From assembly GCA_003152075.1 (NCBI GenBank), contig PLZG01000055.1, forward strand, positions 1-44,990: a DNA stretch of 44,990 nucleotides, given 5' to 3'. Shown here piece by piece: positions 16,700-25,426 of the stretch. Source of the DNA: a candidate division FCPU426 bacterium (GTDB lineage Bacteria; Oederibacteriota; Muellerivitia; Muellerivitales; Muellerivitaceae). The notes beneath the pieces are model-generated. The model made no database searches, was not told the DNA's origin, and saw nothing but the letters and a program-made list of their open reading frames with translations. A program made the translations under genes and the position numbers. Each line of letters begins with the position of its first letter. Position 1 is the first letter of the stretch.

Positions 16700-17803
16700 T
16701 CAGCTGAACAAACTTCCAACCTTGGCTGCTGACTCAGGCGGAACCGCAGCCACTTTCAAGTTTTCCTCCACGTGTTCTTTCTTTTTCATTCCCACCAAGG
16801 CCGCCGTTACCCCGGGTGTGGAACGGACGAATTGAATGGCTCTTTGGGCGTCGGTTTGAAGGCCGGTGAAGGTTTGGGCCACCACCGGAGGAAGGTTTTT
16901 CGAGAGCTTGGACTGAAGGATAGAGGCGCTGGTGAAAACCGAGATGCCATTGGCCTTCGCGGCCTGCAAAAAAGGGACGGTTTGGGAACCTAACACCTGG
17001 TTGGCAAAACCGAAAGCCTCCGCCATGCCAATGTTATAAGGTAACTGAACGGCCTTAAAATGGTGCGCGCTTCCGCCCGCCTTTTCGGCGGTCTTCAAGA
17101 TATCGGAAAGCGACAGGTACTCCTGGGAATGGGAATCAACCCGATACCCGTTCCAAGTCGCGGTGCCATAAGCCCCTATCTTCCCTTCCTTCACCAGCTT
17201 TTCCAATTCCTCGAAGGCCCTTTCCAGCCGGAAAATAAATTCATCCCTCGGAACCTCGTCCAACTGCATTTCAGGGTTGTGGAGGTAGTAAAGGTCGATA
17301 CAAGCCAATCCCAAGTTGTGGAGGGAACGCTCCACCTGGTTGCGGATAAAGGATGGCGCCATGCAGTGGCACCCCGCGACGATCTCCTTGGCCTTACAAA
17401 TTCCAGTCTTGAGGTATTCCTCCTCAAAGTACTTGGAAGGATTTGCCGGAGGCGCTCCGTCAAAGGGGATGAATCCGCCTTTGGTACAGACCACCACTTC
17501 CTCCCGCCCGATTTTCCCCTGGGTGATAAGCTTCCCCAAACCCTCCCAAATATTGCGCTCGCTCCGCATGCAACGGTAATTGATGGCCGAATCGATAAGG
17601 TTGCATCCCGAAAGCAGGGCGGCTTGGATGGCTTCTATATAAAGTTTATCGTCTTGTTCGTTCTGATTGCCCAAGTAGGTCCCCAGGCCCAGGGAGGAAA
17701 CTTTTAACCCCATGAAATCCCGGTAATGCCCGGCCTTCTCAAACTCGGGATATTTTTGGGCGTACGACCGGGTACCTTCCAGCGTGGCGGATTGGCTTGT
17801 CAT
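16700..17803 (-). CDS. Aldo/keto reductase
   Basis: A 367-residue AKR. The catalytic tetrad is visible as Asp in LIDSAINYR, Tyr four residues later, Lys in VVVCTKGGF and His in YYLHNPE. There is an insertion of ~50 residues after the Lys strand containing CHCMAPSFIRNQVE, which makes it longer than the ~320 of common AKRs. C-terminal STPGVTAALVGMKKKEHVEENL is the NADPH-binding part. The GNAT stop overlaps the start as ATGATGA; I prefer the second ATG (17803) because GAGGAG is then six bases away. The pair is probably translationally coupled. Substrate unknown. Confidence 0.92.
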   Translation of the reverse strand: MTSQSATLEGTRSYAQKYPEFEKAGHYRDFMGLKVSSLGLGTYLGNQNEQDDKLYIEAIQAALLSGCNLIDSAINYRCMRSERNIWEGLGKLITQGKIGREEVVVCTKGGFIPFDGAPPANPSKYFEEEYLKTGICKAKEIVAGCHCMAPSFIRNQVERSLHNLGLACIDLYYLHNPEMQLDEVPRDEFIFRLERAFEELEKLVKEGKIGAYGTATWNGYRVDSHSQEYLSLSDILKTAEKAGGSAHHFKAVQLPYNIGMAEAFGFANQVLGSQTVPFLQAAKANGISVFTSASILQSKLSKNLPPVVAQTFTGLQTDAQRAIQFVRSTPGVTAALVGMKKKEHVEENLKVAAVPPESAAKVGSLFS

Positions 17804-18348
17804 CATTCTCTCCTCGAATTGTTTCTTAAATCGGTCCAACGATAGGGAACCAGGCGGATCTGTTGGTCAACCACATCCAGCCGCTTGATACCCGGTTCCA
17901 ATTTCCCGCCCATTGACTCATAAAATTTCCGGTAAGGGCTTTGTTCCAGGACCCAAACGATCATGTTGGTCATGCCCGACCGGATGAGGCTGTCCACCGC
18001 CGCCTTAAAAAGATCCCGGCCAATGCCCAGGCCTTGGAATTCCTTGAGAAGATAGATAGCGTAAAGCTCGGCCATTCCACTTTCCGGATGGCTGCGCTCC
18101 TTGCCGCCGTCCGCGAAACCGACGATACGGCCTCCTGGCGCCTCAGCTACGTGAAGGAAATAGGAATACTGGTTAGGTTGAAGGCTGTCGGTAAATATCT
18201 TAATGGCGGCCTCGACAGTCATGCCCCTCACGAAAAGGTCCGGCACCAACCCCTCATAGGTGGTTCTCCAGGACTCGGCATAAGCCTTTGAGATGGCCGG
18301 CACATCGGCAAGAACACCAGGCCTGATTTTGAAATTTTCATTGTTCAT
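17803..18348 (-). CDS. GNAT-family N-acetyltransferase
   Basis: A 181-residue acetyltransferase. It starts with KIRPGVLADVPAISKAYAESW and has the acetyl-CoA signature LKEFQGLGIGRDLFKAAVDSL (the Q-x-x-G-x-G/A loop) after the beta-4 strand AELYAIYLL. VLEQSPYRKFYESMGG is the typical C-terminal motif B. The substrate is unknown. It overlaps the downstream aldo/keto reductase gene. The ATG at 18348 lacks a strong ribosome-binding site. Confidence 0.92.
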   Translation of the reverse strand: MNNENFKIRPGVLADVPAISKAYAESWRTTYEGLVPDLFVRGMTVEAAIKIFTDSLQPNQYSYFLHVAEAPGGRIVGFADGGKERSHPESGMAELYAIYLLKEFQGLGIGRDLFKAAVDSLIRSGMTNMIVWVLEQSPYRKFYESMGGKLEPGIKRLDVVDQQIRLVPYRWTDLRNNSRRE

Positions 18349-18400
18349 ATTTGTTCAATCCCAATACCTTCAAAAATATACAGCGGATTTCGAGTCTCCA

Positions 18401-18491
18401 CCTTCTTCCTTGCAGGGAGAAGGATGGGATGAGGGTGGTTTAAAAAAAATTGCACCCCTCACCCTACCCTCTCCCTCAAGGGGCGAGGGTA
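18401..18491. repeat. Intergenic inverted-repeat element (CCCTCACCCT / GGGATGAGGGTGG type)
   Basis: The left arm at 18408-18438 (CCTTGCAGGGAGAAGG, then GGGATGAGGGTGG) and right arm at 18453-18483 (CACCCCTCACCC, then CTCTCCCTCAAGGGG) are imperfect inverted copies around an A-rich centre. The right end also folds on itself (CCCTCTCCC, TCAA, GGGGCGAGGG). It resembles dispersed palindromic repeats seen in many bacterial genomes. It lies 3' of the GT-C gene. Confidence 0.75.
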
Positions 18492-18525
18492 ATTTTTATG
18501 CGTTAACCCCAGGGGGTTACTTATT

Positions 18526-20667
18526 TCAATGTTCCAGCACCCCTTGTTTTTCGATTTCATCGGCCATTTGGATAGCTTCCTTGGACAGGGTGAGGTTCAA
18601 AGAGGCCGCTTGTGCCTTATAAAGATTCTGGCGGGCCTTCCCCATTTCATTCTTCCGCAATTGAATGCTCCCCAGTTTGTAATAAAGATGAGCGGCAGGA
18701 TAGCCCTCCGTGATGGCTTTCTCAAGGGAAGCCACGTCCGCCGGGTAATTCCTGTCCCGGTATAGGATACCCTCCACCTTTTCCCAATAGCAGGCTTCCA
18801 ACAAGGGGTCCCCGGCCAGCAGTGGCTTTACCCGGGCGAAGTCGGCCAGAAAAGGCTCACCCTTCACCCCATCGGCCAGGTTAAGCCAGTGCCAGTCCAA
18901 CTCCCGGAAAAAAGGATAGACCCGGACCCAATTCTCAAATTCGGTCTGGTTGCCAGCATTTATGGGGATAATCCCCAACATCAATCCTCCATCCGGCAGG
19001 TTCTTGTCCTGGTCCAGGTAAAACCATTGGGCATCGGGAAATCTTTTTTCAAGGAAGGGTTTTTCATTAACGTTCAGCATCAAGGCTGCCCACTTGACCT
19101 CCTCATTCCTCCGTTTTGGATTAATCAATGCGTTGAAGCCATAGGTCCCCACCGTCAAGGTCTGGTCATAGGGCGAGGGAGTAAAGTCCGAAAAAAAGAG
19201 CCCAGGTCCTTGGGTTGATTGCTTGAGCAAGATTTGGAAGGCAAGGTAGCTGTTCAAGGGTTTCGCCGGATGGGCCCCCAACAAAACGCCCTGGGAAAAA
19301 TCGATCGGATGGGGCCTTAAGCGGTTGAGGTTGCTCCAATCCAATCCTAAAGAAACAAGCATGAAGACTGATAAAACCAGGACCCGGTGTTTGGAAGGCA
19401 ATTCCATCAACAACCGGTGAGCCCCTAGCGCCGCTCCCGCCAGCAAAAACGGGAGAATGAGGATGACCCTGTAAAGTTCCACATTCAGGGTTAAAAATCC
19501 TGGGGCTAGGCATAAAAGCCCTCCCACCCAAGCCCACCTGACTACCCCACGTGACCGGTTCAAGTAACTTTCCAAGGCCCCGATAAAAAACGCCCCCGTC
19601 AGCAGGGGATTCAGCATTCCTCCCCAGAGGGCGGTATAGGCGGGTGCATCCTCAAAACAACCCCAGAAAGGCGTGGTTAAATAAGAGAACCAAGCCGTGA
19701 TTTGGCCGGACACCGGGACATATCCTCTCGCCGCCGAAACACCCCAGATATGGTGGCCAAATCCTTCCTGGAATATCGCCCAAAGAAACGGAACGTTTGT
19801 AAGGAAAAAAACGGTTCCGAACCAAAGGAAAGGCCCCCAACTCTTGGATCGCTGGAAGAACCCTTCAGAAAATATCAGGATGAAAACCCAAAGCGCGAAA
19901 ACCGGCCAAGGGGTGAAGGTAAAGGAGCCCAACCCAGTTGCGACCCCCAACACAACCGCCGAAGTGGTCTTGCCCCGGACATCCTTGGCCTTGAGAAAGG
20001 AGCCTAGCTTCCATAACACCAGGCAGGCCCAGAGGGGAAGCAGAACCCCCTCGTGGCAGAACCGACCGTAGTAAAGGGGCCAAAAGGACAATGCCCAAAA
20101 TAAAAAGAAGATAAAGGACATGGACTTTGAAAAATAAGACCGGGCCGCTTGGTAGCTAAGAAGTACGGCGAGGAAGGAAAACCCGGCGGGAACCAGCCAT
20201 AAACCCGTCAGGGGATTTTCAGTATTTGGAACAATAAAGGATAGAACCCAGATTAAAAGGGGCGGCACCTGGCCAAAGGTGTAAAGGAAGTGCCAGTTCC
20301 AATGGCGGGCCAAGTCCAGCGCGAACCAGCCGTTTATTCCCTCGTCGGTGTTAAGCCATAGCGCCAAATCGGTTAAGTTGTAGAACCGGAGGATAAAAGC
20401 CGCGAGCGCCACCAACCCAAAAACCCATAAAGCGGGTCGAGGTATTAATTCTTTTTCATAAAGGGGAATGACGGATTTAGGGGATAGCCGAGCCACCCAG
20501 AAGGCCAGTAAAAAAGGAAGCGCCAGTCCGAATAAGCCGATAAAAAGTTTGGAAGCGATCGAAAGCGGGGTATAGGAAAGGACCGCGCTGACTAGGGCGA
20601 AGAGGAAAAAAGTGGGCCATGGCCGGTAAGAAATCCGGATTTCAGAGTCACCCTTGGCCTTTTTCAA
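18526..20667 (-). CDS. GT-C fold membrane glycosyltransferase-like protein with C-terminal TPR region
   Basis: About 713 residues with roughly a dozen membrane helices in the first 430, then a soluble part. An early acidic motif LWLNTDEGINGWFALDLA sits in the first periplasmic loop, the usual place for the catalytic Asp/Glu of GT39/GT83-type enzymes using polyprenyl-phosphate sugars. The C-terminal ~130 residues read as two TPR-like helix pairs (YWEKVEGILYRDRNY..., YYKLGSIQLRKNEMGKARQNLYKA). It is a full-length paralog of 33065-35170. The start is probably TTG at 20667, six bases after AGGA; GTG at 20673 is the alternative. Sugar and acceptor are unknown. Confidence 0.85.
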   Translation of the reverse strand: MKKAKGDSEIRISYRPWPTFFLFALVSAVLSYTPLSIASKLFIGLFGLALPFLLAFWVARLSPKSVIPLYEKELIPRPALWVFGLVALAAFILRFYNLTDLALWLNTDEGINGWFALDLARHWNWHFLYTFGQVPPLLIWVLSFIVPNTENPLTGLWLVPAGFSFLAVLLSYQAARSYFSKSMSFIFFLFWALSFWPLYYGRFCHEGVLLPLWACLVLWKLGSFLKAKDVRGKTTSAVVLGVATGLGSFTFTPWPVFALWVFILIFSEGFFQRSKSWGPFLWFGTVFFLTNVPFLWAIFQEGFGHHIWGVSAARGYVPVSGQITAWFSYLTTPFWGCFEDAPAYTALWGGMLNPLLTGAFFIGALESYLNRSRGVVRWAWVGGLLCLAPGFLTLNVELYRVILILPFLLAGAALGAHRLLMELPSKHRVLVLSVFMLVSLGLDWSNLNRLRPHPIDFSQGVLLGAHPAKPLNSYLAFQILLKQSTQGPGLFFSDFTPSPYDQTLTVGTYGFNALINPKRRNEEVKWAALMLNVNEKPFLEKRFPDAQWFYLDQDKNLPDGGLMLGIIPINAGNQTEFENWVRVYPFFRELDWHWLNLADGVKGEPFLADFARVKPLLAGDPLLEACYWEKVEGILYRDRNYPADVASLEKAITEGYPAAHLYYKLGSIQLRKNEMGKARQNLYKAQAASLNLTLSKEAIQMADEIEKQGVLEH

Positions 20668-20689
20668 ACCCACTTCCTAACAGGCGTTC

Positions 20690-22585
20690 TTATTTTTTCT
20701 TTCCCTTAAAACCAAGGCCGTCATCGACCATGATTCCCTTTTCCAGCCACTCATAGCCCTTTTCCATGGCCTTGGCGGCGACCTTGCCGTCTTTCAGGTC
20801 CGTGTTCCAGCAAACCCCGCAGAAATAATTGTAAACACGGATGCGGGACTGGCGGCAAAAAAGGTCGGCCAATTCGCGGGGGCCGGAATCACCCGGGTTT
20901 GGTTTTTCCAACGAAGTAACCTTGGTGCAGGCCGTTGCCATGGCAAAGAGTTCGGTGCCTATTTCCACTAAACGGCCCAAAATCATCTGACGGCGTTCCA
21001 GCTTGGGCCCGAATTTGATCATCTGGTGAAAGAGAGTACGGGCCAGCTTGCGGGAAGATCGTTCGATGAAGCGCATATGTTTACCTAGGGAACCATAACC
21101 CGCGTACCTCGGCCAAAGGCCGGTGGGCAGCCACATCCTGACGTACCAAAAGGGATAAAAGAGGAGGCTATTCACCAAGGCGCTCATCTTTTTACCCAAG
21201 GGTGCCTTGGGATTCAGCAAATCCCCCGCCAGGCTCATATGCTTGTCCAGGGCCTCACGGGCGATGAAGAGATGCTGTATTTCCGATGTGCCCTCGATGA
21301 TGCGGTTGATGCGCGAATCCCTCATCATACGCTCCACCGCGTAACCCTTTTCGCCTCGGGTCCGCAAGGATTGGGCGGTCTCGTAACCCCGGCCACCTCG
21401 CAATTGCATCAGGTCATCCACAATTTTCCAAGAGGCCTCACTGCAAAAAAGCTTGGCCATGGCGGCTTCCAGGCGGATGTCGGCCCCGCCCTTGTCCACT
21501 AGAGCAGACGTGTAGTAAGTCATGGATTCTTGGGCGAAGGTGGAAGCGGCCATGTTGGCGATCTTCACGGCTCCCGGCTCATGCTTGCCAACGGGCTGGC
21601 CCCACTGCACCCTTTCCTTGCCCCAGTTGCGGGCGATCTGCAAGGCTTGCTTGCTCATTCCCGAGGAAGCGGCGGGCAGAGTCAGCCTTCCCGTGTTCAG
21701 CGTGATCAAGGCCAGTTTTAACCCTAGCCCCTCTCCCCAGAGAATATTTTCCGAGGGGACGACCACGTTCTTGAAATTGATGACCCCGTTCTGGATGGCG
21801 CGGATGCCCATGAAGTCACAGCGGCTCGCGTACTCGATGCCCTTGGTTCCCTTTTCCACGATGAAGGCGGTGATTTGTTTTTTCTCTTTGCCGTTCACCA
21901 TCTTGGGAGGCGTGCGGGCCATGACGGCCATGACATCGGCCACGAGGCCGTTGGTACACCAAAGCTTGGAACCGTTAATCGTCCAGGTCTTGCCGTCGGA
22001 GGAGGGTTCGGCGGTCGTGGTCATTTGCGCTGGGTCGCTCCCGACGCCCGCTTCGGTCAAGGCGAAAGCCGAAATGGCTCCCTTAGCGAACATAGGGAAG
22101 TATTTTTTCTTTTGGGCGTCGGTGCCGAAAAGCTTCAGGGGTTGGGGCACGCCAATGGATTGGTGGGCTGAAAGCCAGACGGCCGTGGAACCGCAGTAGG
22201 AAGCCACCAAAGCCACGGCCCGGTTGTAATTGACCTGGGACAACCCCAGACCGCCGTATTCCTTCGGGATCTTCATCCCCCAGCAGCCCAGCTTGGCCAA
22301 GCCGTCGATGACTATCTTGGGCAAATCCCCGGTCTTATCCACCTCATCCGGATCTAAATTATCTTTCAAAAAGGCTTCCAACCGCCCCATGAACTCATCG
22401 CCGATAGCCTTGTCCTCGGGGGATTGCTCGGGATAGGGGGAAATCAGGTCCGTCCGGAACTTGCCCATGAAAAGCTGGGCCACAAAGCTGGGCTGGGTCC
22501 ATTCGGTTTCACGGGCCCCCTCTGCCACATCCAGGGAATCTTTTTCCTTCTCGGTCAGGTGTTTTGCGGTATCGGTGACGCTCAT
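20690..22585 (-). CDS. Acyl-CoA dehydrogenase with C-terminal extension
   Basis: A 631-residue flavoprotein for the first oxidation step of fatty-acyl-CoA beta-oxidation. Core motifs: GMKIPKEYGGLGLSQ, FALTEAGVGSDPA (FAD/substrate binding), KLWCTNG, QLRGGRGYETA, and RDSRINRIIEGTSEIQ with the catalytic Glu of the EGT motif. The ~170-residue C-terminal extension and N-terminal lead resemble the very-long-chain (VLCAD/ACAD9) arrangement rather than the 380-residue short-chain enzymes. The ATG at 22585 is preceded by GAGG. No electron-transfer flavoprotein or other beta-oxidation gene lies nearby. Confidence 0.94.
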   Translation of the reverse strand: MSVTDTAKHLTEKEKDSLDVAEGARETEWTQPSFVAQLFMGKFRTDLISPYPEQSPEDKAIGDEFMGRLEAFLKDNLDPDEVDKTGDLPKIVIDGLAKLGCWGMKIPKEYGGLGLSQVNYNRAVALVASYCGSTAVWLSAHQSIGVPQPLKLFGTDAQKKKYFPMFAKGAISAFALTEAGVGSDPAQMTTTAEPSSDGKTWTINGSKLWCTNGLVADVMAVMARTPPKMVNGKEKKQITAFIVEKGTKGIEYASRCDFMGIRAIQNGVINFKNVVVPSENILWGEGLGLKLALITLNTGRLTLPAASSGMSKQALQIARNWGKERVQWGQPVGKHEPGAVKIANMAASTFAQESMTYYTSALVDKGGADIRLEAAMAKLFCSEASWKIVDDLMQLRGGRGYETAQSLRTRGEKGYAVERMMRDSRINRIIEGTSEIQHLFIAREALDKHMSLAGDLLNPKAPLGKKMSALVNSLLFYPFWYVRMWLPTGLWPRYAGYGSLGKHMRFIERSSRKLARTLFHQMIKFGPKLERRQMILGRLVEIGTELFAMATACTKVTSLEKPNPGDSGPRELADLFCRQSRIRVYNYFCGVCWNTDLKDGKVAAKAMEKGYEWLEKGIMVDDGLGFKGKKK

Positions 22586-22760
22586 GAGGGCCTCTTTTTA
22601 TTTAGATTTCGGCAAAACCAAAATAACTTCATTTTTAGCCTAAACCCTGTTTACCTAGAGGAATATGACCCAAATCCTAATTCCCAGACTCTATTTTAGA
22701 CCTTTCTATATAAAGATTAAAAGGTTCCCAAAAAGATATTCAGAAGGTTAAAATACACAC

Positions 22761-22991
22761 ATGAACCCATTCGCCAAAGAAGAGGAAACCAGCCCCTATT
22801 CCTGGCCGGAATTTCCAAAGCCGGAATCGGAAATCACCGAGTACACCAATATGGAAGGCGTTCAGGCTTTCAGCCTGAAGGGCTTCAATCCGGGCGACCC
22901 CGCTTATAACCCCGCTGAGGACGCCGTCCCCGTCGTCCAATTGGCCATTTTCCAGGATTTCAAGGAAGTCTTCGCTGCCACCCAAGGCTAA
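22761..22991 (+). CDS. Small acidic protein of unknown function
   Basis: A 76-residue ORF beginning MNPFAKEEETSPYSW and ending EVFAATQG. The composition (Glu, Pro, Phe, Tyr rich, few Arg/Ser) looks like a real soluble protein rather than a shadow, and no other gene covers this stretch. There is no Shine-Dalgarno; TAAAAT at 22749-22754 lies where a -10 element would place the transcript start on the ATG, so a leaderless message is possible. No family recognised. Confidence 0.55.
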   Translation: MNPFAKEEETSPYSWPEFPKPESEITEYTNMEGVQAFSLKGFNPGDPAYNPAEDAVPVVQLAIFQDFKEVFAATQG

Positions 22992-23086
22992 AGCTTTTTT
23001 TCTCTAGCAGGCAATCACCAGCCAAATAACCCCATTCTTTTTAGAGCTTAGGCCCCAAATTCAATCCTTATAATCAGGAGTCGATA

Positions 23087-25204
23087 GTGACCAGATTTAT
23101 GGGGTGTTTGGTTTTATTCTCTTTAACCGGATTTTGTTTTTCACTCGAGGTATTTGCCGATGAAGCAACCCACCCCAATAACATGATTCCCCTTCCCGCT
23201 GAAATCATTTGGCAAGAGGGCAAACTACCACTCAATGCTTTCTTACAACTGACCCTAACCGGAGTTAAGGAACCTCGGGTTGAAGTCGCAACCAATCGCT
23301 TTACGGACCGCCTTGCCAAAAGAACGGGTAATCTTGCAGGCTCAACTGAAGGACCAACTCTAACAATCGATTGCAAAGCAAAAGGTCTGCCCATTCAATC
23401 AGTTCGGGAGGACGAGTCCTATAACCTAACCGTGACCCCTAAAGGAGGTTTCCTTTCGGCGGCCAATCCCCTTGGCACCCTTCATGGTTTGGAAACTCTG
23501 CTTCAATTAGTGGAGAAGGGGGATCAGGGCTACTCCATTCCCTGCGTGACCATTCACGACAAGCCCCGATTCCTTTGGCGAGGGCTATTGATCGACGCCT
23601 GCCGCCATTGGATGCCCATTGAAGTCATCAAGCGAAACCTAGACGGCATGGCCGAAGCCAAGATGAACGTGTTCCATTGGCACCTCTCGGAGAACCAAGG
23701 CTTCCGGGTGGAGAGCAAACTCTACCCCAAGCTTCAGGAAATGGGTTCGGACGGAAACTTCTACACCCAAGAACAGATCAAGGAAATCATCACCTATGCC
23801 CGCGACCGGGGCATTCGGGTCATTCCCGAATTCGACATTCCGGGCCATACCACCGCCTGGTTCGTGGGTTACCCTGAATTGGCCGCCGCCCCCGGATCCT
23901 ACCAGATTGAGCGCAAGTTCGGCGTCTTCGACCCCGCCATGGACCCCAGTAAGGAGGAAGTTTATAAGTTTCTCGACGGCTTCATCGGTGAGATGGCCGG
24001 GCTGTTCCCCGACGAGTATTTCCATATCGGCGGCGATGAGGTCAACGGCAAGCAATGGAACCAGAACCCCGAAATCCAGCGGTTCATGGCCAAGCAAGGT
24101 CTGAAAACCAATGAGGATTTGCAGGCTTACTTCAACAAGCGCCTGGAAAAGATACTGGCCAAACACCACAAAAAAATGATGGGGTGGGACGAGGTTCTGA
24201 ACTCCGACCTTCCCAAGGACGTTCTGGTGCAGTCCTGGAGGGGGATCGACGGCTTGGCCGACGCCGCGAAGAAGGGCTATGACACCATCCTCTCCAACGG
24301 TTACTACCTGGACCTGGCCCTACCCGCTTCCATTCATTATGCCGCAGACCCGCTGCCCGCCAAAAGTGACCTCACACCCGATCAAAGGGCCCATGTTCTG
24401 GGCGGCGAGGCCTGTATGTGGAGCGAGTTCGTCAACCCCGAGACGGTGGATTCTCGCGTTTGGCCCCGCACCTTGGCAGTGGCCGAGCGGCTTTGGTCCC
24501 CCGCTTCCGTCCAGAACTTGGATGATTTCTACAACCGGATGGAAGTGGAAGGCCCGCGTTTGGAGGAGTTGGGCTTGACCCACCGCTCCAACTACCTGCC
24601 GATGCTGAAAAGGCTGGCGGGCAACACGGACGTGAACCCGTTGAAGGTTCTGGCGGACGTGGTCGAACCCCTCAAGAATTACCAGCGCCACCGCTGGGGG
24701 GCCTATAACAGCGATTATCCCTTGGACCGGCTGGCCGACGCGGCCCGCCCCGAAAGCGATAGTGCCCATCTCTTCCGTAAATCGGTGAACTCTTATTTAA
24801 AGGAGGCCCCTGCCTTCGGTGATCTCAAAGATTTAATTGCCCCGCTTGAAAACTGGAAGGAAAACCACCAAGCCCTGAAACCCTTGCTCGAAATGTCCGA
24901 CCTGTTAGTGGACGTCCTGCCCCAATCCCAAGACCTTTCTTCCGCTGCCCAGGTGGGCTTGGAGGCGATCCACTATCTTAAGTCCGGCCAACCGGCCCCC
25001 GCTTCCTGGCAGGAAAAGGCGAAACAAATATTGGACCGGGCCCAGGAGTACCATGCGGAAGTCCAGATCGCGGTCATCCCCGCGATCCGCAAATTGGTCT
25101 TGGCGGCGGGGCAGTTGGACAAACTCAAGGGAATGTCTGTAACGGATTGGAACAAGTCCCTCGACGATCAGGTCCAAGCCGCAAAACCCAAGGAATGGGA
25201 TTAG
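23087..25204 (+). CDS. Beta-N-acetylhexosaminidase, GH20
   Basis: A 705-residue secreted glycoside hydrolase that removes terminal beta-linked GlcNAc/GalNAc. A signal peptide ends around VFADEA. Residues ~30-150 form the GH20b domain (PLPAEIIWQEGKLPL). The catalytic (beta/alpha)8 domain starts at RFLWRGLLIDACRHW, includes FHWHLSENQGFR, and carries the catalytic pair D317-E318 in HIGGDE. The last ~180 residues are a helical C-terminal region, without recognisable binding domain. The start is a GTG at 23087 behind CAGGAG. It precedes an acetylesterase-like gene; together they suggest degradation of acetylated, hexosamine-containing glycans. Confidence 0.94.
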   Translation: MTRFMGCLVLFSLTGFCFSLEVFADEATHPNNMIPLPAEIIWQEGKLPLNAFLQLTLTGVKEPRVEVATNRFTDRLAKRTGNLAGSTEGPTLTIDCKAKGLPIQSVREDESYNLTVTPKGGFLSAANPLGTLHGLETLLQLVEKGDQGYSIPCVTIHDKPRFLWRGLLIDACRHWMPIEVIKRNLDGMAEAKMNVFHWHLSENQGFRVESKLYPKLQEMGSDGNFYTQEQIKEIITYARDRGIRVIPEFDIPGHTTAWFVGYPELAAAPGSYQIERKFGVFDPAMDPSKEEVYKFLDGFIGEMAGLFPDEYFHIGGDEVNGKQWNQNPEIQRFMAKQGLKTNEDLQAYFNKRLEKILAKHHKKMMGWDEVLNSDLPKDVLVQSWRGIDGLADAAKKGYDTILSNGYYLDLALPASIHYAADPLPAKSDLTPDQRAHVLGGEACMWSEFVNPETVDSRVWPRTLAVAERLWSPASVQNLDDFYNRMEVEGPRLEELGLTHRSNYLPMLKRLAGNTDVNPLKVLADVVEPLKNYQRHRWGAYNSDYPLDRLADAARPESDSAHLFRKSVNSYLKEAPAFGDLKDLIAPLENWKENHQALKPLLEMSDLLVDVLPQSQDLSSAAQVGLEAIHYLKSGQPAPASWQEKAKQILDRAQEYHAEVQIAVIPAIRKLVLAAGQLDKLKGMSVTDWNKSLDDQVQAAKPKEWD

Positions 25205-25280
25205 GTCTTTTATACGGCTTTTCTGGCCTTTTCTATTTTCACCTCCCCAGTTAGTATGTGAACCGCTTTCATTCATCGCA

Positions 25281-25410
25281 GTCATTGCGAGTTGATGCTC
25301 CAATCGGCGCGGTTATCAACGTAGCAATCTCAGTTAGAGATTAAAAGTCATAAAAACCTGAGATTCCCACGTCGCCAATCGCCCCTATCGGGCCTGCTCC
25401 TCGGAATGAC
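25281..25410. repeat. Palindromic 'TCATTGCGAG' element
   Basis: The outer ends GTCATTGCGAG (25281-25291) and CTCGGAATGAC (25400-25410) are inverted copies with one mismatch. Inner arms CGTAGCAATCTCAG (25320-25333) and CTGAGATTCCCACG (25358-25371) also pair. This is the pattern of the widespread non-coding palindromic repeat whose ends read TCATTGCGAG...GCAATCTC. It ends 4 bases before the ribosome-binding site of the next gene. Confidence 0.85.
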
Positions 25411-25426
25411 ACCTAAGGAGATTATC

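Noticed and set aside
25406-25426. ATG start for the acetylesterase at 25406
   Set aside because: It lies inside the TCATTGCGAG repeat; the TTG at 25427 has a perfect Shine-Dalgarno and begins the signal peptide.
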